Shown here: piece after piece, positions 36,613-45,808 of the stretch
How positions within the stretch are numbered: the stretch's first letter is position 1
Layout: every line of letters starts with the position of its first letter
Source of the DNA: Polyangiaceae bacterium
GTDB taxonomy: Bacteria; Myxococcota_A; Polyangia; Polyangiales; Polyangiaceae
DNA: 64,000 nt
Direction of reading: 5' to 3'
NCBI GenBank assembly: GCA_016715885.1
Contig: JADJXL010000020.1
Span: 1,240,001-1,304,000, forward strand
Made by a program: the position numbers and the translations under genes
Notes under the pieces: model-generated
Seen by the model: the letters and a program-made list of their open reading frames with translations, nothing else
What the model was told of the DNA's origin: nothing
Databases searched by the model: none

Positions 36613-38577
36613 ATGGCTCTCCAGATCGAACTGCAAGCGCTAGCCACTCGCGAAAGCGAACAGGTTGAATGGAAAGAAAACGTCGCCGACATTGAGGATG
36701 TCGTGAAGACGGTTGTCGCCTTCGCAAATGATTATTCGAACCTTGGCGGCGGATATGTCGTATGCGGAGCGATGGAAGCTCGTGACGAGCACGGGTTTCA
36801 GCGCATGATACGCAATGGTTTGTCTGCAGCACGATTAAAGGAGGTCGAAGGGAAAGTTTTGGCACTGTGCCGCGACATGGTTGATCCACCGGTGGTCCCG
36901 ATCGTTGAAGAGGTTCCCGCCGATGAGCCTGCGCGCCGAATTTTGGTGTTCATCGTTCCTGCAAGTCCAGGCGCGCATCAATTGCGCACGGCGCATGGAA
37001 GCAAGTATTGGGTGCGAATGAGCCGTAATACGGTAGAAGCGCGAAATGGCATTCTACGGGAACTCTTTGTCCGCAAACGCGTACTCGAGCCATGGGATCG
37101 GCGAATGAATGCGGCAGCCACCACGGAGGACATCGATTTATTGGCATTGCGTGAACATCTGCAGCGAATGAAAATGTGGAACGAGGAACGTTCAGTAGAC
37201 GACTATCTTTCTCCTGAATTTCAGTTGTCGCCATTCGTCCCCCCGCTATGCGGCCGTGAACCACTCACAGGCATGCTCCGCCCGCGAAACTTTGCGCTGC
37301 TTCTGTTCGGCAGAGAGCCGACGAAGTTTTTCCCTGGCGCGCACTCGGTGTTTTCTATTTATCCTGGAGTCGATCGCACCGAGCAATATTCTGAAAAAGT
37401 GATGATTTCCGGTGGTGTCGTCGAACAAGCCCGTAAACTCATCGACCTTTTGAATACCGAGGCATACGTGGCTATCGACAAGGCCGATCGAACAGCCCCA
37501 AACTTGCTAAAATACCCCCAACGTGCACTCCAGGAGGCGGTGGTCAATGCCATCGTGCACCGTGATTATGAGGTGGACCATCCGACACGTGTTACAGCAT
37601 TCTCGGATCGCATCGAGATAAACTCGCCGGGAACGTTACCCTCCGCAGTGGACCGTGGCAAATTCGTCCGCGGTGAAGCGTCTGCTGTCTGGCGCAACCA
37701 AGCACTGGCCTACTTCTTCAATCGATTGCAGTTGGCTCAGGCCGAAGGTCAAGGGATTCCTACGATTTTGCGCACCATGCGGGACGAAGGGTGTCCCGAC
37801 CCGATCTTCGAAGTCGGGCAAGAAAACATTCTCTGCATTTTGCCGGCGCACCCGCGGCATGCGAAAATGAGAGAGCTCAAAGCAATCGAGAGTGGCTTGC
37901 TACTTGGGCATTTCGACGAAGCCTCTCGTCGTGCCGCCGCGCTCCTCGAAAAAGACCCGCTCAATACACGCGCAATCGAGCTCATGTGCGAAGCGAGCAA
38001 TTTATTGGGAAGGCCTGAACGTGTCTTCGACATCATTCACGCCGCAGGCGTTCAACCCGAAAAGCTGAACATCAGCGCGCTATTGGTGCTCGGAGAAACG
38101 CTTGCCTCCATTCGTGCGCCCACCGAGGCCCAGCGGGCACTTGCATCGCAGCTTTTGAACGCCGCATCGACCAGCAAGTTACAGGAAGCCGAAATTCGCA
38201 AATTGGTCATCACGCTGCGCAAAGTAAAAGAATTCGAACGCGCGCTACAGGTGCTGGACAATCATTTCACGTCCAACCCGGCGCTCGCCATGGCCCCATC
38301 GCTCCTCGAATTACGTGGAAAAGTATTGATCGATCTTGCGAAGGTGTGCACCGATACGGCACGGAATGATCGGGCAAGCGCCAGAATCAAGCGCCAAGCG
38401 TGGGATGCTTGCCGGGACTACCTAGACCGAGCAGATCGAGAACTTCACCGTGCACTCGAGCATGGGCCTTCCCCAGTTGAACGTGAATATATCGAACGGG
38501 ATCTCGAGTTTTTGCAGAATCTGCGTCGAACCGCGCAGCGACCGGCTCATTATAGACCCGGCGGCCGCCGTCATTGA
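36613..38577 (+). CDS. AlbA_2/Schlafen-type putative ATP-binding regulator with helical C-terminus
   Basis: A 654-residue protein. The first ~130 residues match the AlbA_2 (Schlafen AAA_4) fold: E-S-E-Q-V-E-W-K-E-N, then A-F-A-N-D, then G-G-x-Y-V-V-C-G. The middle carries L-Q-E-A-V-V-N-A-I-V-H-R-D-Y, the histidine-kinase-like ATP-binding motif of this family (COG2865), then S-P-G-T-L-P and a G-Q-G-I-P-T-I segment. The last ~250 residues are TPR-like helices, an unusual addition. The ATG at 36613 starts the conserved region. Relatives are transcription regulators or defence proteins; role here unknown. Confidence 0.75.
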   Translation: MALQIELQALATRESEQVEWKENVADIEDVVKTVVAFANDYSNLGGGYVVCGAMEARDEHGFQRMIRNGLSAARLKEVEGKVLALCRDMVDPPVVPIVEEVPADEPARRILVFIVPASPGAHQLRTAHGSKYWVRMSRNTVEARNGILRELFVRKRVLEPWDRRMNAAATTEDIDLLALREHLQRMKMWNEERSVDDYLSPEFQLSPFVPPLCGREPLTGMLRPRNFALLLFGREPTKFFPGAHSVFSIYPGVDRTEQYSEKVMISGGVVEQARKLIDLLNTEAYVAIDKADRTAPNLLKYPQRALQEAVVNAIVHRDYEVDHPTRVTAFSDRIEINSPGTLPSAVDRGKFVRGEASAVWRNQALAYFFNRLQLAQAEGQGIPTILRTMRDEGCPDPIFEVGQENILCILPAHPRHAKMRELKAIESGLLLGHFDEASRRAAALLEKDPLNTRAIELMCEASNLLGRPERVFDIIHAAGVQPEKLNISALLVLGETLASIRAPTEAQRALASQLLNAASTSKLQEAEIRKLVITLRKVKEFERALQVLDNHFTSNPALAMAPSLLELRGKVLIDLAKVCTDTARNDRASARIKRQAWDACRDYLDRADRELHRALEHGPSPVEREYIERDLEFLQNLRRTAQRPAHYRPGGRRH

Positions 38578-38590
38578 TCATCGATCCACC

Positions 38591-41500
38591 TCAATGAAAA
38601 TCCCGCGACTTCGTCCCTACCCCGCGCTTGCCGGGAGCATCCAGCCGCTCGAGCTTCTCCGCCAATACGTGAATCACCGGCCCCTGCCGCTCGAGTCGCC
38701 CCTCGACGGCCATGATCTTCGAATACCGCGCCACGGCGTAGTTCTCGTCGAAAAGCGTCTTGCGCACGATCACGTTCACCACACCCGTCTCGTCTTCCAA
38801 TGTAAAAAACGTGACGCCACTGGCCGTCGCCGGCCGCTGACGACCAATCACCATGCCCGCCACTCGCACGCGCGTGCCATGCTCCACCGTTTTCGTCGCT
38901 TCGGCCGTGAGCGTTCCCTGCAAATCGAGGCGCGCACGGTAATGCCGTATCGGATGATCCTGCAGCGATAAGCCCAGACGCCCATAATCGAGCACCAATT
39001 GCTCGGCCGGACGCAATTTCGGCAAACCCACGTCACGCTCGGGCTCGATGGGAAGCGCATCGAAGAGCCCATCCACGCGGGGCGCACGCGCTCGCCACAA
39101 TGCTTCGCGCCTGTTCGACACGAGCGCCTCGAGCGCTCCCGCTTCCGCCAATGCTTCCACTTCGTTTTTATGCAGGCCCGCTCGCCGCACGAGGTCCGCG
39201 ACGCCCGTAAAGGGCGCCTCGTCCCGCGCCTGCATGATGGCATGCGCCGGTCCTGCGCCAAAGCCTTTGATGAGTCGCATGCCCAATCGAATGGCGCCGT
39301 CCGCTTCGAGCGCATGATCCCACGTGCTCACGGTGACGCATACCGGACGAGCTTCCACGCCGTGGCGCTGCGCGTCCTGCACGAGCGACGACGGACTGTA
39401 AAACCCCATGGGCTGCGAATTCAAGAGAGCACAACAAAACGCGGCCGGATGATGCACTTTGAGATACGCGGATGCATACACGAGCAAGGCAAAACTGGCA
39501 GCATGTGATTCGGGGAAACCATATTCACCAAACCCTTGAATCTGCGCAAAGAGCTGCTCGGAAAACCGCGCCGATATGCCGCGCTGAGAAAACCCGCGCA
39601 AAAGCCTTTCACGATGCCTTTCGAGACGCCCGTGCTTCTTCCACGCCGCCATGTCTCGACGCAGTTGGTCCGCTTCGCCCGGCGTGTATCCTGCGCCAAC
39701 CATCGCGATTTGCATGACCTGCTCTTGAAAAAGCGGGACGCCCAGGGTGCGAGCGAGGATCGCATCCAAACAAGGATGCGGCGAAATGGGCGCTTCCTGC
39801 CCCGTGCGACGACGCAAATACGGATGCACCATGCCGCCTTGAATGGGTCCAGGACGCACGATGGCCACTTCAATGACGAGATCGTAAAACTTTTTGGGCT
39901 TCATGCGCGGGAGCATCGACATCTGCGCGCGACTTTCAATTTGGAACACACCGACGGTGTCCGCTCGACCAATCGCTTCGTAGACGGCGGGATCTTCGGC
40001 AGGAATGCGCGCCAAGGCATCGATGGGGTCGAAGGGCACGTCCGGATTCGTCCGCTCGTGGACCATGGCGAGCGTTTTTCGCACCGCCGTGAGCATTCCC
40101 AATGCCAAAATGTCGACCTTGAAAAAACCAAGATCATCAATGTCGTCTTTGTCCCACGGAATGACCGAACGCCCGACCATTCGCGCGGGTTCGATGGGCG
40201 CGACGTGATGCAATGGTTCGGCCGACAAGACAAAACCGCCCACGTGAATGGACAAATGCCGCGGCATGCCTTCGAGCGCCCGCGCAAGCATGACGACGTT
40301 GCGCAATCGAGCATCCCCGGGATCGAATCCAAGCTCCACCAATTTCTTTTCGCTTGCATCCGCTTCGTGATACAAAGACAAACCACTCAATTTATCGAGC
40401 TGATCCGTCGTCAAGCCAAATACTTTGCCCACTTCCCGTAAAGCGCTTTTGCCGCGATAACAAATGACCTCGGAGACCATGGCCGCTCGGTCACGACCGT
40501 ACATTTCATAAATCTCTTGAATGACTTCTTCGCGTCGCTCGTGCTCGAAATCGACGTCGATGTCCGGAGGCTCGCGACGCTCGGGTGACAGAAACCGCTC
40601 GAAAAGCAGACTGGATCGGGCTGGATCGACCGCGGTGATGCCCAAAACGAAGCATACCGCGCTGTTCGCTGCGCTTCCGCGGCCTTGACACAAGATGCGC
40701 CTTCTTCGAGCAATCGAGACGATTTGGTGGACGCTCAGAAAGTAGGGCGCCACGTCGAGCAATTTGATGAGGTCGAGCTCTTTTTCGATTTGCGCCATGA
40801 CGGCGCTGGGACAACCTTCGGGATAACGATCCTTGGCGCCTATCAAAACGAGCCTTCGCAAGGCATCGTCCGGTGTTTCGTCCGGCAAACAAAGTCCCTC
40901 GCTGGGAAAGTGATATCGAATTTGGGACAGTGAAAAATTGCACTCTTCGGCAATTTCGACGGATCGCGCGATCCAATCGGGATAATCGCGAAAGAGGTGT
41001 TTCATCGATGCGCCCGTGCGCAAGACGGCTTCGGCATTGGGCGATAATAGCGGGCCTGCTTGATCGAGCGTGGTTTTGTGACGAATGCACGCAAGAATGT
41101 CAGCCAATGGTTTGCGCCCCGCGACGTGATACAAGGGGCGAGCGGTGGCGACGACGTCCATTCCATAACGCGCCGATGCCAAATTCACGGCGTCCTGACG
41201 AGCCGCGTCGGTGCGATCGAGGTGCCGCCAAGCCGCCAAAAACGCACGTTCGGCAAATGCTTCGCGAAGCGGGCCAAAGATTTCATCGGCGACATGAAGC
41301 CGCGACGCCAATGGAACGATGGCAAAAAGCCCGTTGGATGCGGACGCTATCTCGGCAACGTCGATACCTGCACTTCCCTTTTCGTGATCGGTGTGCGCCT
41401 TCGTGAGCAATCGACAAAGATTCGAATAGCCATCGTGATCTTGACAAAGCAGCACGACACTTCCATTGGATCGCAAATCGGCGCGTTTGTCCGGCCCTGC

Positions 41501-41776
41501 TTCGAGCGACAACTCCGCACCAATGATCAAGGGCTGACCCGTCTTCTTGGCTTCCGTGTGCGCCCGAGCAACTCCATACAATCCATCCCGATCCGCAATG
41601 GCAATCGCCGACAATCCAAGCTCGTGCGCGCGCTTGACGAGCTCTTCGGGATGAGACGCGCCTTCGAGGAATGAAAACGACGAACGCGCACAAAGCTCGG
41701 CAAACGCAGGCGGAGGTTCAGGTGCTCCATCGGTTCCACCCGGTATGACGGCAAATTGACGAGGCCGGCGGCTCAT
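38591..41776 (-). CDS. dnaE2: error-prone DNA polymerase III alpha subunit DnaE2 (ImuC)
   Basis: A 1061-residue C-family polymerase lacking epsilon-binding extensions. It starts with a PHP domain (F-A-E-L-C-A-R-S-S-F-S-F-L-E-G near residues 22-40), followed by the palm with P-D-I-D-V-D-F, the P-G-P-I-Q-G-G-M-V-H-P-Y-L motif, helix-hairpin-helix and an OB-fold (about 950-1040). Family length is normal. DnaE2 performs translesion synthesis after DNA damage with ImuA and ImuB. Its start overlaps the imuB stop by 4 bp (ATGA), and its 3' end faces the AlbA-type gene with a 13-bp gap. Confidence 0.95.
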   Translation of the reverse strand: MSRRPRQFAVIPGGTDGAPEPPPAFAELCARSSFSFLEGASHPEELVKRAHELGLSAIAIADRDGLYGVARAHTEAKKTGQPLIIGAELSLEAGPDKRADLRSNGSVVLLCQDHDGYSNLCRLLTKAHTDHEKGSAGIDVAEIASASNGLFAIVPLASRLHVADEIFGPLREAFAERAFLAAWRHLDRTDAARQDAVNLASARYGMDVVATARPLYHVAGRKPLADILACIRHKTTLDQAGPLLSPNAEAVLRTGASMKHLFRDYPDWIARSVEIAEECNFSLSQIRYHFPSEGLCLPDETPDDALRRLVLIGAKDRYPEGCPSAVMAQIEKELDLIKLLDVAPYFLSVHQIVSIARRRRILCQGRGSAANSAVCFVLGITAVDPARSSLLFERFLSPERREPPDIDVDFEHERREEVIQEIYEMYGRDRAAMVSEVICYRGKSALREVGKVFGLTTDQLDKLSGLSLYHEADASEKKLVELGFDPGDARLRNVVMLARALEGMPRHLSIHVGGFVLSAEPLHHVAPIEPARMVGRSVIPWDKDDIDDLGFFKVDILALGMLTAVRKTLAMVHERTNPDVPFDPIDALARIPAEDPAVYEAIGRADTVGVFQIESRAQMSMLPRMKPKKFYDLVIEVAIVRPGPIQGGMVHPYLRRRTGQEAPISPHPCLDAILARTLGVPLFQEQVMQIAMVGAGYTPGEADQLRRDMAAWKKHGRLERHRERLLRGFSQRGISARFSEQLFAQIQGFGEYGFPESHAASFALLVYASAYLKVHHPAAFCCALLNSQPMGFYSPSSLVQDAQRHGVEARPVCVTVSTWDHALEADGAIRLGMRLIKGFGAGPAHAIMQARDEAPFTGVADLVRRAGLHKNEVEALAEAGALEALVSNRREALWRARAPRVDGLFDALPIEPERDVGLPKLRPAEQLVLDYGRLGLSLQDHPIRHYRARLDLQGTLTAEATKTVEHGTRVRVAGMVIGRQRPATASGVTFFTLEDETGVVNVIVRKTLFDENYAVARYSKIMAVEGRLERQGPVIHVLAEKLERLDAPGKRGVGTKSRDFH

Positions 41777-43506
41777 TCACAATACCCTTGCAAATACCCT
41801 TCACCCGTGGCGCGATCGACATACACCCACGCAAGCGTTCGCGCAGGTTGCGTGCCGCCTTTTCCGGAATTCGCCGAGCTGGTCCCAGGACCCGCTACGA
41901 ACCACGCGATGCCATAATCGCGCGACGCGGGATCCTTCGTCCACCACTCGACCCCATCGAGACGCATGGCAAATCGGACGTGTTCGACGACATACATCCG
42001 CCCCTCGACGGCCACGACGGCGCCTTTTGTAATGCGGCCGAGCGGCAAGGGCGTCGCAAACAGACGCGTCGGCTCGGGGACAGCGGTTTCGTCGAAGTCG
42101 TTTGGCGGAGGTTGCTGCGCCTTTTTCGGGTCGTGATCGACCAAAGGAACGAACTTGGAGCGCGCTTCGGGACGATGGGCTTGGGCGACTTCGAGGACAC
42201 CGACGCGATCTTGACCAATGTCGGCGGAGAGCTCGGCCAAGAGCGTGGGAAGTGCGTCAGGACGAACGGCCTTGTCGCGCGAGAGATCGATCTGGATGCG
42301 ATGGGCCTCGACGATTTGCGACACTTCCAAGCGCAGGCCGATCGCAGGGGCCACGAGCGCTGTTTTTTCGAGCTTGGTCCGTAGCGCTCGATGCAGGTCG
42401 CTCGCATTCGAAAGCGGCGCGGGCATGTCGATGTCGAGCGTGAGCATGGGGTCGTCTTGATCGATGCCAGTTGGCGCGCGAAGACGCACGATGGACTTGT
42501 CGAGCGGAATGTGAAGCGTGAGGGCTTGGCAAGCTTCGCCGCGAGCTTCCAAACGCGACGCGAGGCGCGATGTCATGGATCGCAGGACGAAGAGCAGAGG
42601 TTCGACGCTGGTGATGCTATCGTCGAAATTGGTTTGCTCGACGAGGACGCGCGGCGGTTCATACGGAACGAGCGGCAAAGGGTCGTAACCGGCGGCGAGA
42701 TCCAGCACTTCGGGCGCTCGGAAGCCGAGACGCGGGGCAAGCTCGGCACGCGGGAGTTTGCCCAAGGCACCGACGTTGAAGATGCCGAGACGAAGGAAAA
42801 ACCCGGTCGTGTCGGGATCGAGCGGGAGGACCGAGATGGGCAAGGTGCTGAGCACGTTGGGTGCATCTTTGGCGATGACCGTGGGATGCGGGCGACGTTG
42901 CACGGTGAGTGACGTAGCGGTGGTGAGCGAAGGGTTGAGGGCAAACCGTGCGAGGGCTTGGGCGATGCGAGGGCCACTGGCGATCGCAGCTTGCGCTCGA
43001 TGTCCGAGGGCCGCGACGCGTTCACACAGTTCGTCGAGGAGTTCTTGTTCGCCGCCGAAGAGATGCGCAGCACCCGTGATGTCGAGCCAAACGGTGTCGT
43101 GCACGGTTTGCCGTTTGACGCGTTCGGATTCTCCGGGTTGTTCAGGGTGCAAACGAATCGCGGCGGTGGTGCCGAGACTGAGACAAACCTCGGCGACTCG
43201 ACCGAGCGCGGCGAACATTTCGTCGATGGAAACGGTGTGGATCTGAAGGCCCGCGAGGGTTGCTTGAGCTTCGACGACGCCTTGGCCCGGACGAACTCCA
43301 TAATGCCATGCGGTTTCATCGACGAGATCGATGATGGCGGTGGCGTGATCGCGGGTTTGTCCTTCTTCAATGTGCGAGTCAGACAAACCGTACGAAAACA
43401 GCACGGCAAGCGGGCCGTCCACACGCACGCGTTCGCGCACGAGCTCGACGCCGAGCTGCGGGAGCACGACTGCTGCGATTCTTCGACTGACCACGGGTTT
43501 CATCAT
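41773..43506 (-). CDS. imuB: ImuB, inactive Y-family polymerase-like protein
   Basis: A 577-residue member of the DinP/UmuC fold. Visible are A-V-V-L-P-Q-L at the start, the A-x-x-x-C-P/G-V-R-P-G-Q region, and L-D-I-T-G-A-A-H-L-F-G-G-E, the hallmark of ImuB. ImuB lacks the polymerase carboxylates and acts as an adaptor that links DnaE2 and ImuA to the beta clamp. The start is given as the ATG pair at 43506; an in-frame TTG at 43554 would overlap imuA by 11 bp. No good ribosome-binding site is seen at either. Confidence 0.9.
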   Translation of the reverse strand: MMKPVVSRRIAAVVLPQLGVELVRERVRVDGPLAVLFSYGLSDSHIEEGQTRDHATAIIDLVDETAWHYGVRPGQGVVEAQATLAGLQIHTVSIDEMFAALGRVAEVCLSLGTTAAIRLHPEQPGESERVKRQTVHDTVWLDITGAAHLFGGEQELLDELCERVAALGHRAQAAIASGPRIAQALARFALNPSLTTATSLTVQRRPHPTVIAKDAPNVLSTLPISVLPLDPDTTGFFLRLGIFNVGALGKLPRAELAPRLGFRAPEVLDLAAGYDPLPLVPYEPPRVLVEQTNFDDSITSVEPLLFVLRSMTSRLASRLEARGEACQALTLHIPLDKSIVRLRAPTGIDQDDPMLTLDIDMPAPLSNASDLHRALRTKLEKTALVAPAIGLRLEVSQIVEAHRIQIDLSRDKAVRPDALPTLLAELSADIGQDRVGVLEVAQAHRPEARSKFVPLVDHDPKKAQQPPPNDFDETAVPEPTRLFATPLPLGRITKGAVVAVEGRMYVVEHVRFAMRLDGVEWWTKDPASRDYGIAWFVAGPGTSSANSGKGGTQPARTLAWVYVDRATGEGYLQGYCE

Positions 43507-43543
43507 ACTTTTGATTCGGGGGCTGGCGTGGTCCCCGAATTGT

Positions 43544-44272
43544 TCAGCGCCCAAGGTCGATCGCGCAGGATCCGGTCACTCGACCCGCGCGATCCTTGGC
43601 GACGCGCAAGCCGAGTTTGTCTTCCGCGATTCGTTCGAGCTCGATGCGCATCGCCGCCGGCAAAGGCATGGCGCGTGAAGCGTTGGCATCCGTGAGGAGC
43701 AGGACGGTGGTGTCGCTGCCTTCGACGGCGAGTGCCAAGCGACGAACGATGGTGACCCAGCGATCGAGCCGCGTTTCACCTCGAGATCCGGGCACGCCTG
43801 CCGTATCGATCACGACGACGGAGAAGGCGTGACTCTGTGCAACTCGAACGGCGACGCGTGCGAGGTCGTCGAAATCTGGACGGATGACCAGTAGTCGTTC
43901 GAGGTCGACGCCTGCGCGGAGAGCTCCTGGGGCAAACAGGGTTGCGGTGGGATCGAGCCACGCGCACCACGCGCCTTGCGTATCGTTTTCGCCGCGATGC
44001 CGAGCATCCGCTTGAGCCGAAGCGCACAAGGCAAGCGCGAGCGTGGTTGCACGGGCAAGACCTTGCGGCGCGGAGAGCTCCACGACGACTCCCCGGGGCA
44101 AACCGCCTTCGGGCAAGGCTGCATCGACGGGGCGCAAGCCAAGGGGCAAGGCTTTGGCGCGTCCGGTCGAAAGGCCGGAAAGCCCCGGACGAACGAGGGC
44201 GCTTTGGAAGAGTGCGCGGCGACGAGCGTCGATGTCCAGTTCAGGTGCCGTGGCAGCAGAGGCGAAGCTCAT
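43544..44272 (-). CDS. imuA: ImuA, RecA-like SOS mutasome subunit
   Basis: About 242 residues from the ATG at 44272 (a TTG at 44311 gives 255). The N-terminal R-R-A-L-F-Q, the L-P-x-G-G-L-P-R-G-V-V-V-E-L segment and the V-V-V-I-D-T Walker-B-like strand fit the ImuA/SulA-like RecA-fold family; a canonical Walker A loop is not present. It heads the imuA-imuB-dnaE2 operon. A LexA-type box directly upstream indicates SOS control. Confidence 0.88.
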   Translation of the reverse strand: MSFASAATAPELDIDARRRALFQSALVRPGLSGLSTGRAKALPLGLRPVDAALPEGGLPRGVVVELSAPQGLARATTLALALCASAQADARHRGENDTQGAWCAWLDPTATLFAPGALRAGVDLERLLVIRPDFDDLARVAVRVAQSHAFSVVVIDTAGVPGSRGETRLDRWVTIVRRLALAVEGSDTTVLLLTDANASRAMPLPAAMRIELERIAEDKLGLRVAKDRAGRVTGSCAIDLGR

Positions 44273-44360
44273 ACTGAACACATTAACAGCTACTGAACGG
44301 CTGGCAAACAAAGATGCCAGTAAAAAATGAACTCATCGGACATACTCTGTCCTACTGAAC
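44272..44360. repeat. TACTGAAC direct repeats and GGACA dyad in the imuA control region
   Basis: TACTGAAC occurs at 44272-44279, 44291-44298 and 44353-44360. GGACATACTCTGTCC at 44338-44352 is an inverted repeat abutting the third. The first repeat is part of the LexA box; the others could be extra LexA half-sites or sites for another repressor. The rest of the 338-bp gap to 44611 holds palindrome copy 3 and no gene. Confidence 0.5.
44273..44289 (-). promoter_or_regulatory. LexA box of the imuA-imuB-dnaE2 operon
   Basis: Minus-strand CTGTTAATGTGTTCAGT matches 15 of 17 positions of the myxobacterial LexA consensus CTRHAMRYBYGTTCAGS. It abuts the ATG of imuA, so bound LexA would block initiation. 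The GTTCAG half-site recurs at two places upstream. Confidence 0.68.
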
Positions 44361-44480
44361 AAGCCAGGACATGACGCACGACGGATGAGCTATGACACAA
44401 TGCACCAATTTCACTCGTCGTAAATTTTGCCGTTCGTGCTGCGACGGGTTACGAGGCGCAGACTTGAATGAAACCCCGGG

Positions 44481-44584
44481 AGAAGCCGTGCTTTTCCGGC
44501 ACTTGCGGGACCCCGAACTCGCCCGCTCCGCGGGTTCGAACAGTGGGGCCCCCCCCGCAAGCGCCGGAAAAACACGAGCTTCTC
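44481..44584. repeat. dispersed double-hairpin palindrome, copy 3 (inverted)
   Basis: Read on the minus strand it matches copies 1 and 2: CACTGTTCGA, then inner hairpin CCCGC-GGA-GCGGG, then GGGGTCCCGC. Outer arms AGAAGC...TTTTCCGGC and GCCGGAAAA...GCTTCT pair over the full element. It lies between divergent genes (imuA and the DUF2934 gene), so it cannot only be a transcription terminator. Confidence 0.82.
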
Positions 44585-44610
44585 CCTCCTACGAAAGAGA
44601 AAGGTACGTC

Positions 44611-44958
44611 ATGAAAACGAAAGGTAAAAAGGCCGACAAGAAGAACGTCTCCCTGAACAAGAAGGAGAAGAAGAGCGTTGTGATGGAGGCGACCGAAGCG
44701 CTGGCCGGTTCGGAATTGATGCTGGATGAAGCGGTGGAGAGAACACCGGCGACGGCTCAGTCAGATGACTCGATCTTGCCTGCTCCCGCAAATGTGGAGC
44801 GACGCACGATCACGAATGACGAGCGACAGCGGCTCATTGCACTTGCGGCGTATTTCCGAGCGCAGCAGGCAGGGTTTGGAAAAACGAACCCGGTCGAGGA
44901 CTGGCTCTTGGCGGAACGTGAAGTGGACGCGATGATTGGGGCCGGGGACTCGATCTGA
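44611..44958 (+). CDS. DUF2934 family protein
   Basis: A 115-residue protein. The N-terminal ~30 residues are almost all Lys/Asn/Glu; the C-terminal ~45 residues (E-R-Q-R-L-I-A-L-A-A-Y-F-R-A-Q-Q...D-W-L-L-A-E-R-E-V-D) match the DUF2934 domain. The ATG at 44611 has AGAGAAAGG upstream; the frame runs on into palindrome copy 3, which is not coding. Function unknown. Confidence 0.75.
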   Translation: MKTKGKKADKKNVSLNKKEKKSVVMEATEALAGSELMLDEAVERTPATAQSDDSILPAPANVERRTITNDERQRLIALAAYFRAQQAGFGKTNPVEDWLLAEREVDAMIGAGDSI

Positions 44959-45102
44959 CGAAAGATCGGTTTGCCACGACGAATCTGATTCCTGGGCCGA
45001 ATTCCACCCAAATGGCCATCCTGACCGAGCCGGCGACATTCCTCTTGATCGCAAGCGTAAGAACCGCAATGATGAGTCGTTCATGAGAGGCAGGAGGTTT
45101 CC

Positions 45103-45417
45103 ATGGCATTGACGCATGAAGAACAGGAATACGTTCGGGCCGTAGGAAGGTGGTTCTACGGACAAGCACCTGCACAGGTGACCGAAGAGCTCGCCAAAGT
45201 CGTGGCCGAGATGATGATGAAAGTGGTCGAGGGGTCGAGGGCGATGCACTTGGTCCCGCGTCCGACGGGTGGGGTGCCCGGCGTCGCTTGGCTTTGCAGC
45301 CAGGCCGTTCAGGCATGGTGGCGAACGCACCATGAAGAGCGAGTTTACTACGCGGTGAAACAAGCCGTGGCCATGGGCTACAAGTCCACGTATGCAATGG
45401 CCGAGATGGGACTGTAA
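45103..45417 (+). CDS. hypothetical protein
   Basis: A 104-residue soluble, mostly helical protein with a strong ribosome-binding site (GGCAGGAGG). No known domain recognised. It lies 10 bp before the GTG of the next gene, so may be co-transcribed with the oxidoreductase genes. Confidence 0.65.
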   Translation: MALTHEEQEYVRAVGRWFYGQAPAQVTEELAKVVAEMMMKVVEGSRAMHLVPRPTGGVPGVAWLCSQAVQAWWRTHHEERVYYAVKQAVAMGYKSTYAMAEMGL

Positions 45418-45427
45418 TTCGCTCGAC

Positions 45428-45808
45428 GTGTCCCCTCCTTCCTCCACTCACCATCATACTCTCCGCGACGCGCTCATCGCCGCAATGCTTCCTTCGCCCG
45501 GCGGAGGTTTGCCCGCCGCAGGTGACCTCGATCTGTCCGCCTTTTGGCCTCGATTCGAAGCTGCCGCGCCCATTCACCTGCGCCTGGCATTCCACACGGC
45601 CACGGTCGTCATTGCCGGGATGTTGCCCATTGCGCTTGGATATCGCCACACGCTCGCGTCGCTCGATGACGATGCACGCAATGCGTTCCTCGTGCGAGCT
45701 GCGAACATGCCCGGCATGGCTCCGCTGCTCGATATCGTGAAGGTCGTCGCCGCATTCGCGTATTTCGACGACCCGCACGTGGAAGCCACCATTCGAGGTC
45801 GCGCATGA
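45428..45808 (+). CDS. small protein upstream of the GMC oxidoreductase
   Basis: A 126-residue helical protein, rich in Ala/His, from a GTG at 45428. Its stop overlaps the oxidoreductase ATG (ATGA), so the two are translationally coupled. GMC dehydrogenases often pair with a small helical subunit; that role is inferred from position only. Confidence 0.6.
   Translation: MSPPSSTHHHTLRDALIAAMLPSPGGGLPAAGDLDLSAFWPRFEAAAPIHLRLAFHTATVVIAGMLPIALGYRHTLASLDDDARNAFLVRAANMPGMAPLLDIVKVVAAFAYFDDPHVEATIRGRA

Noticed and set aside
35477..36889. 470-codon open frame on the minus strand across the 43-bp repeats
   Set aside because: It runs through a repeat whose period is not a multiple of 3 and overlaps the starts of two well-supported genes; its Arg/Pro/Ser composition is that of antisense high-GC sequence.
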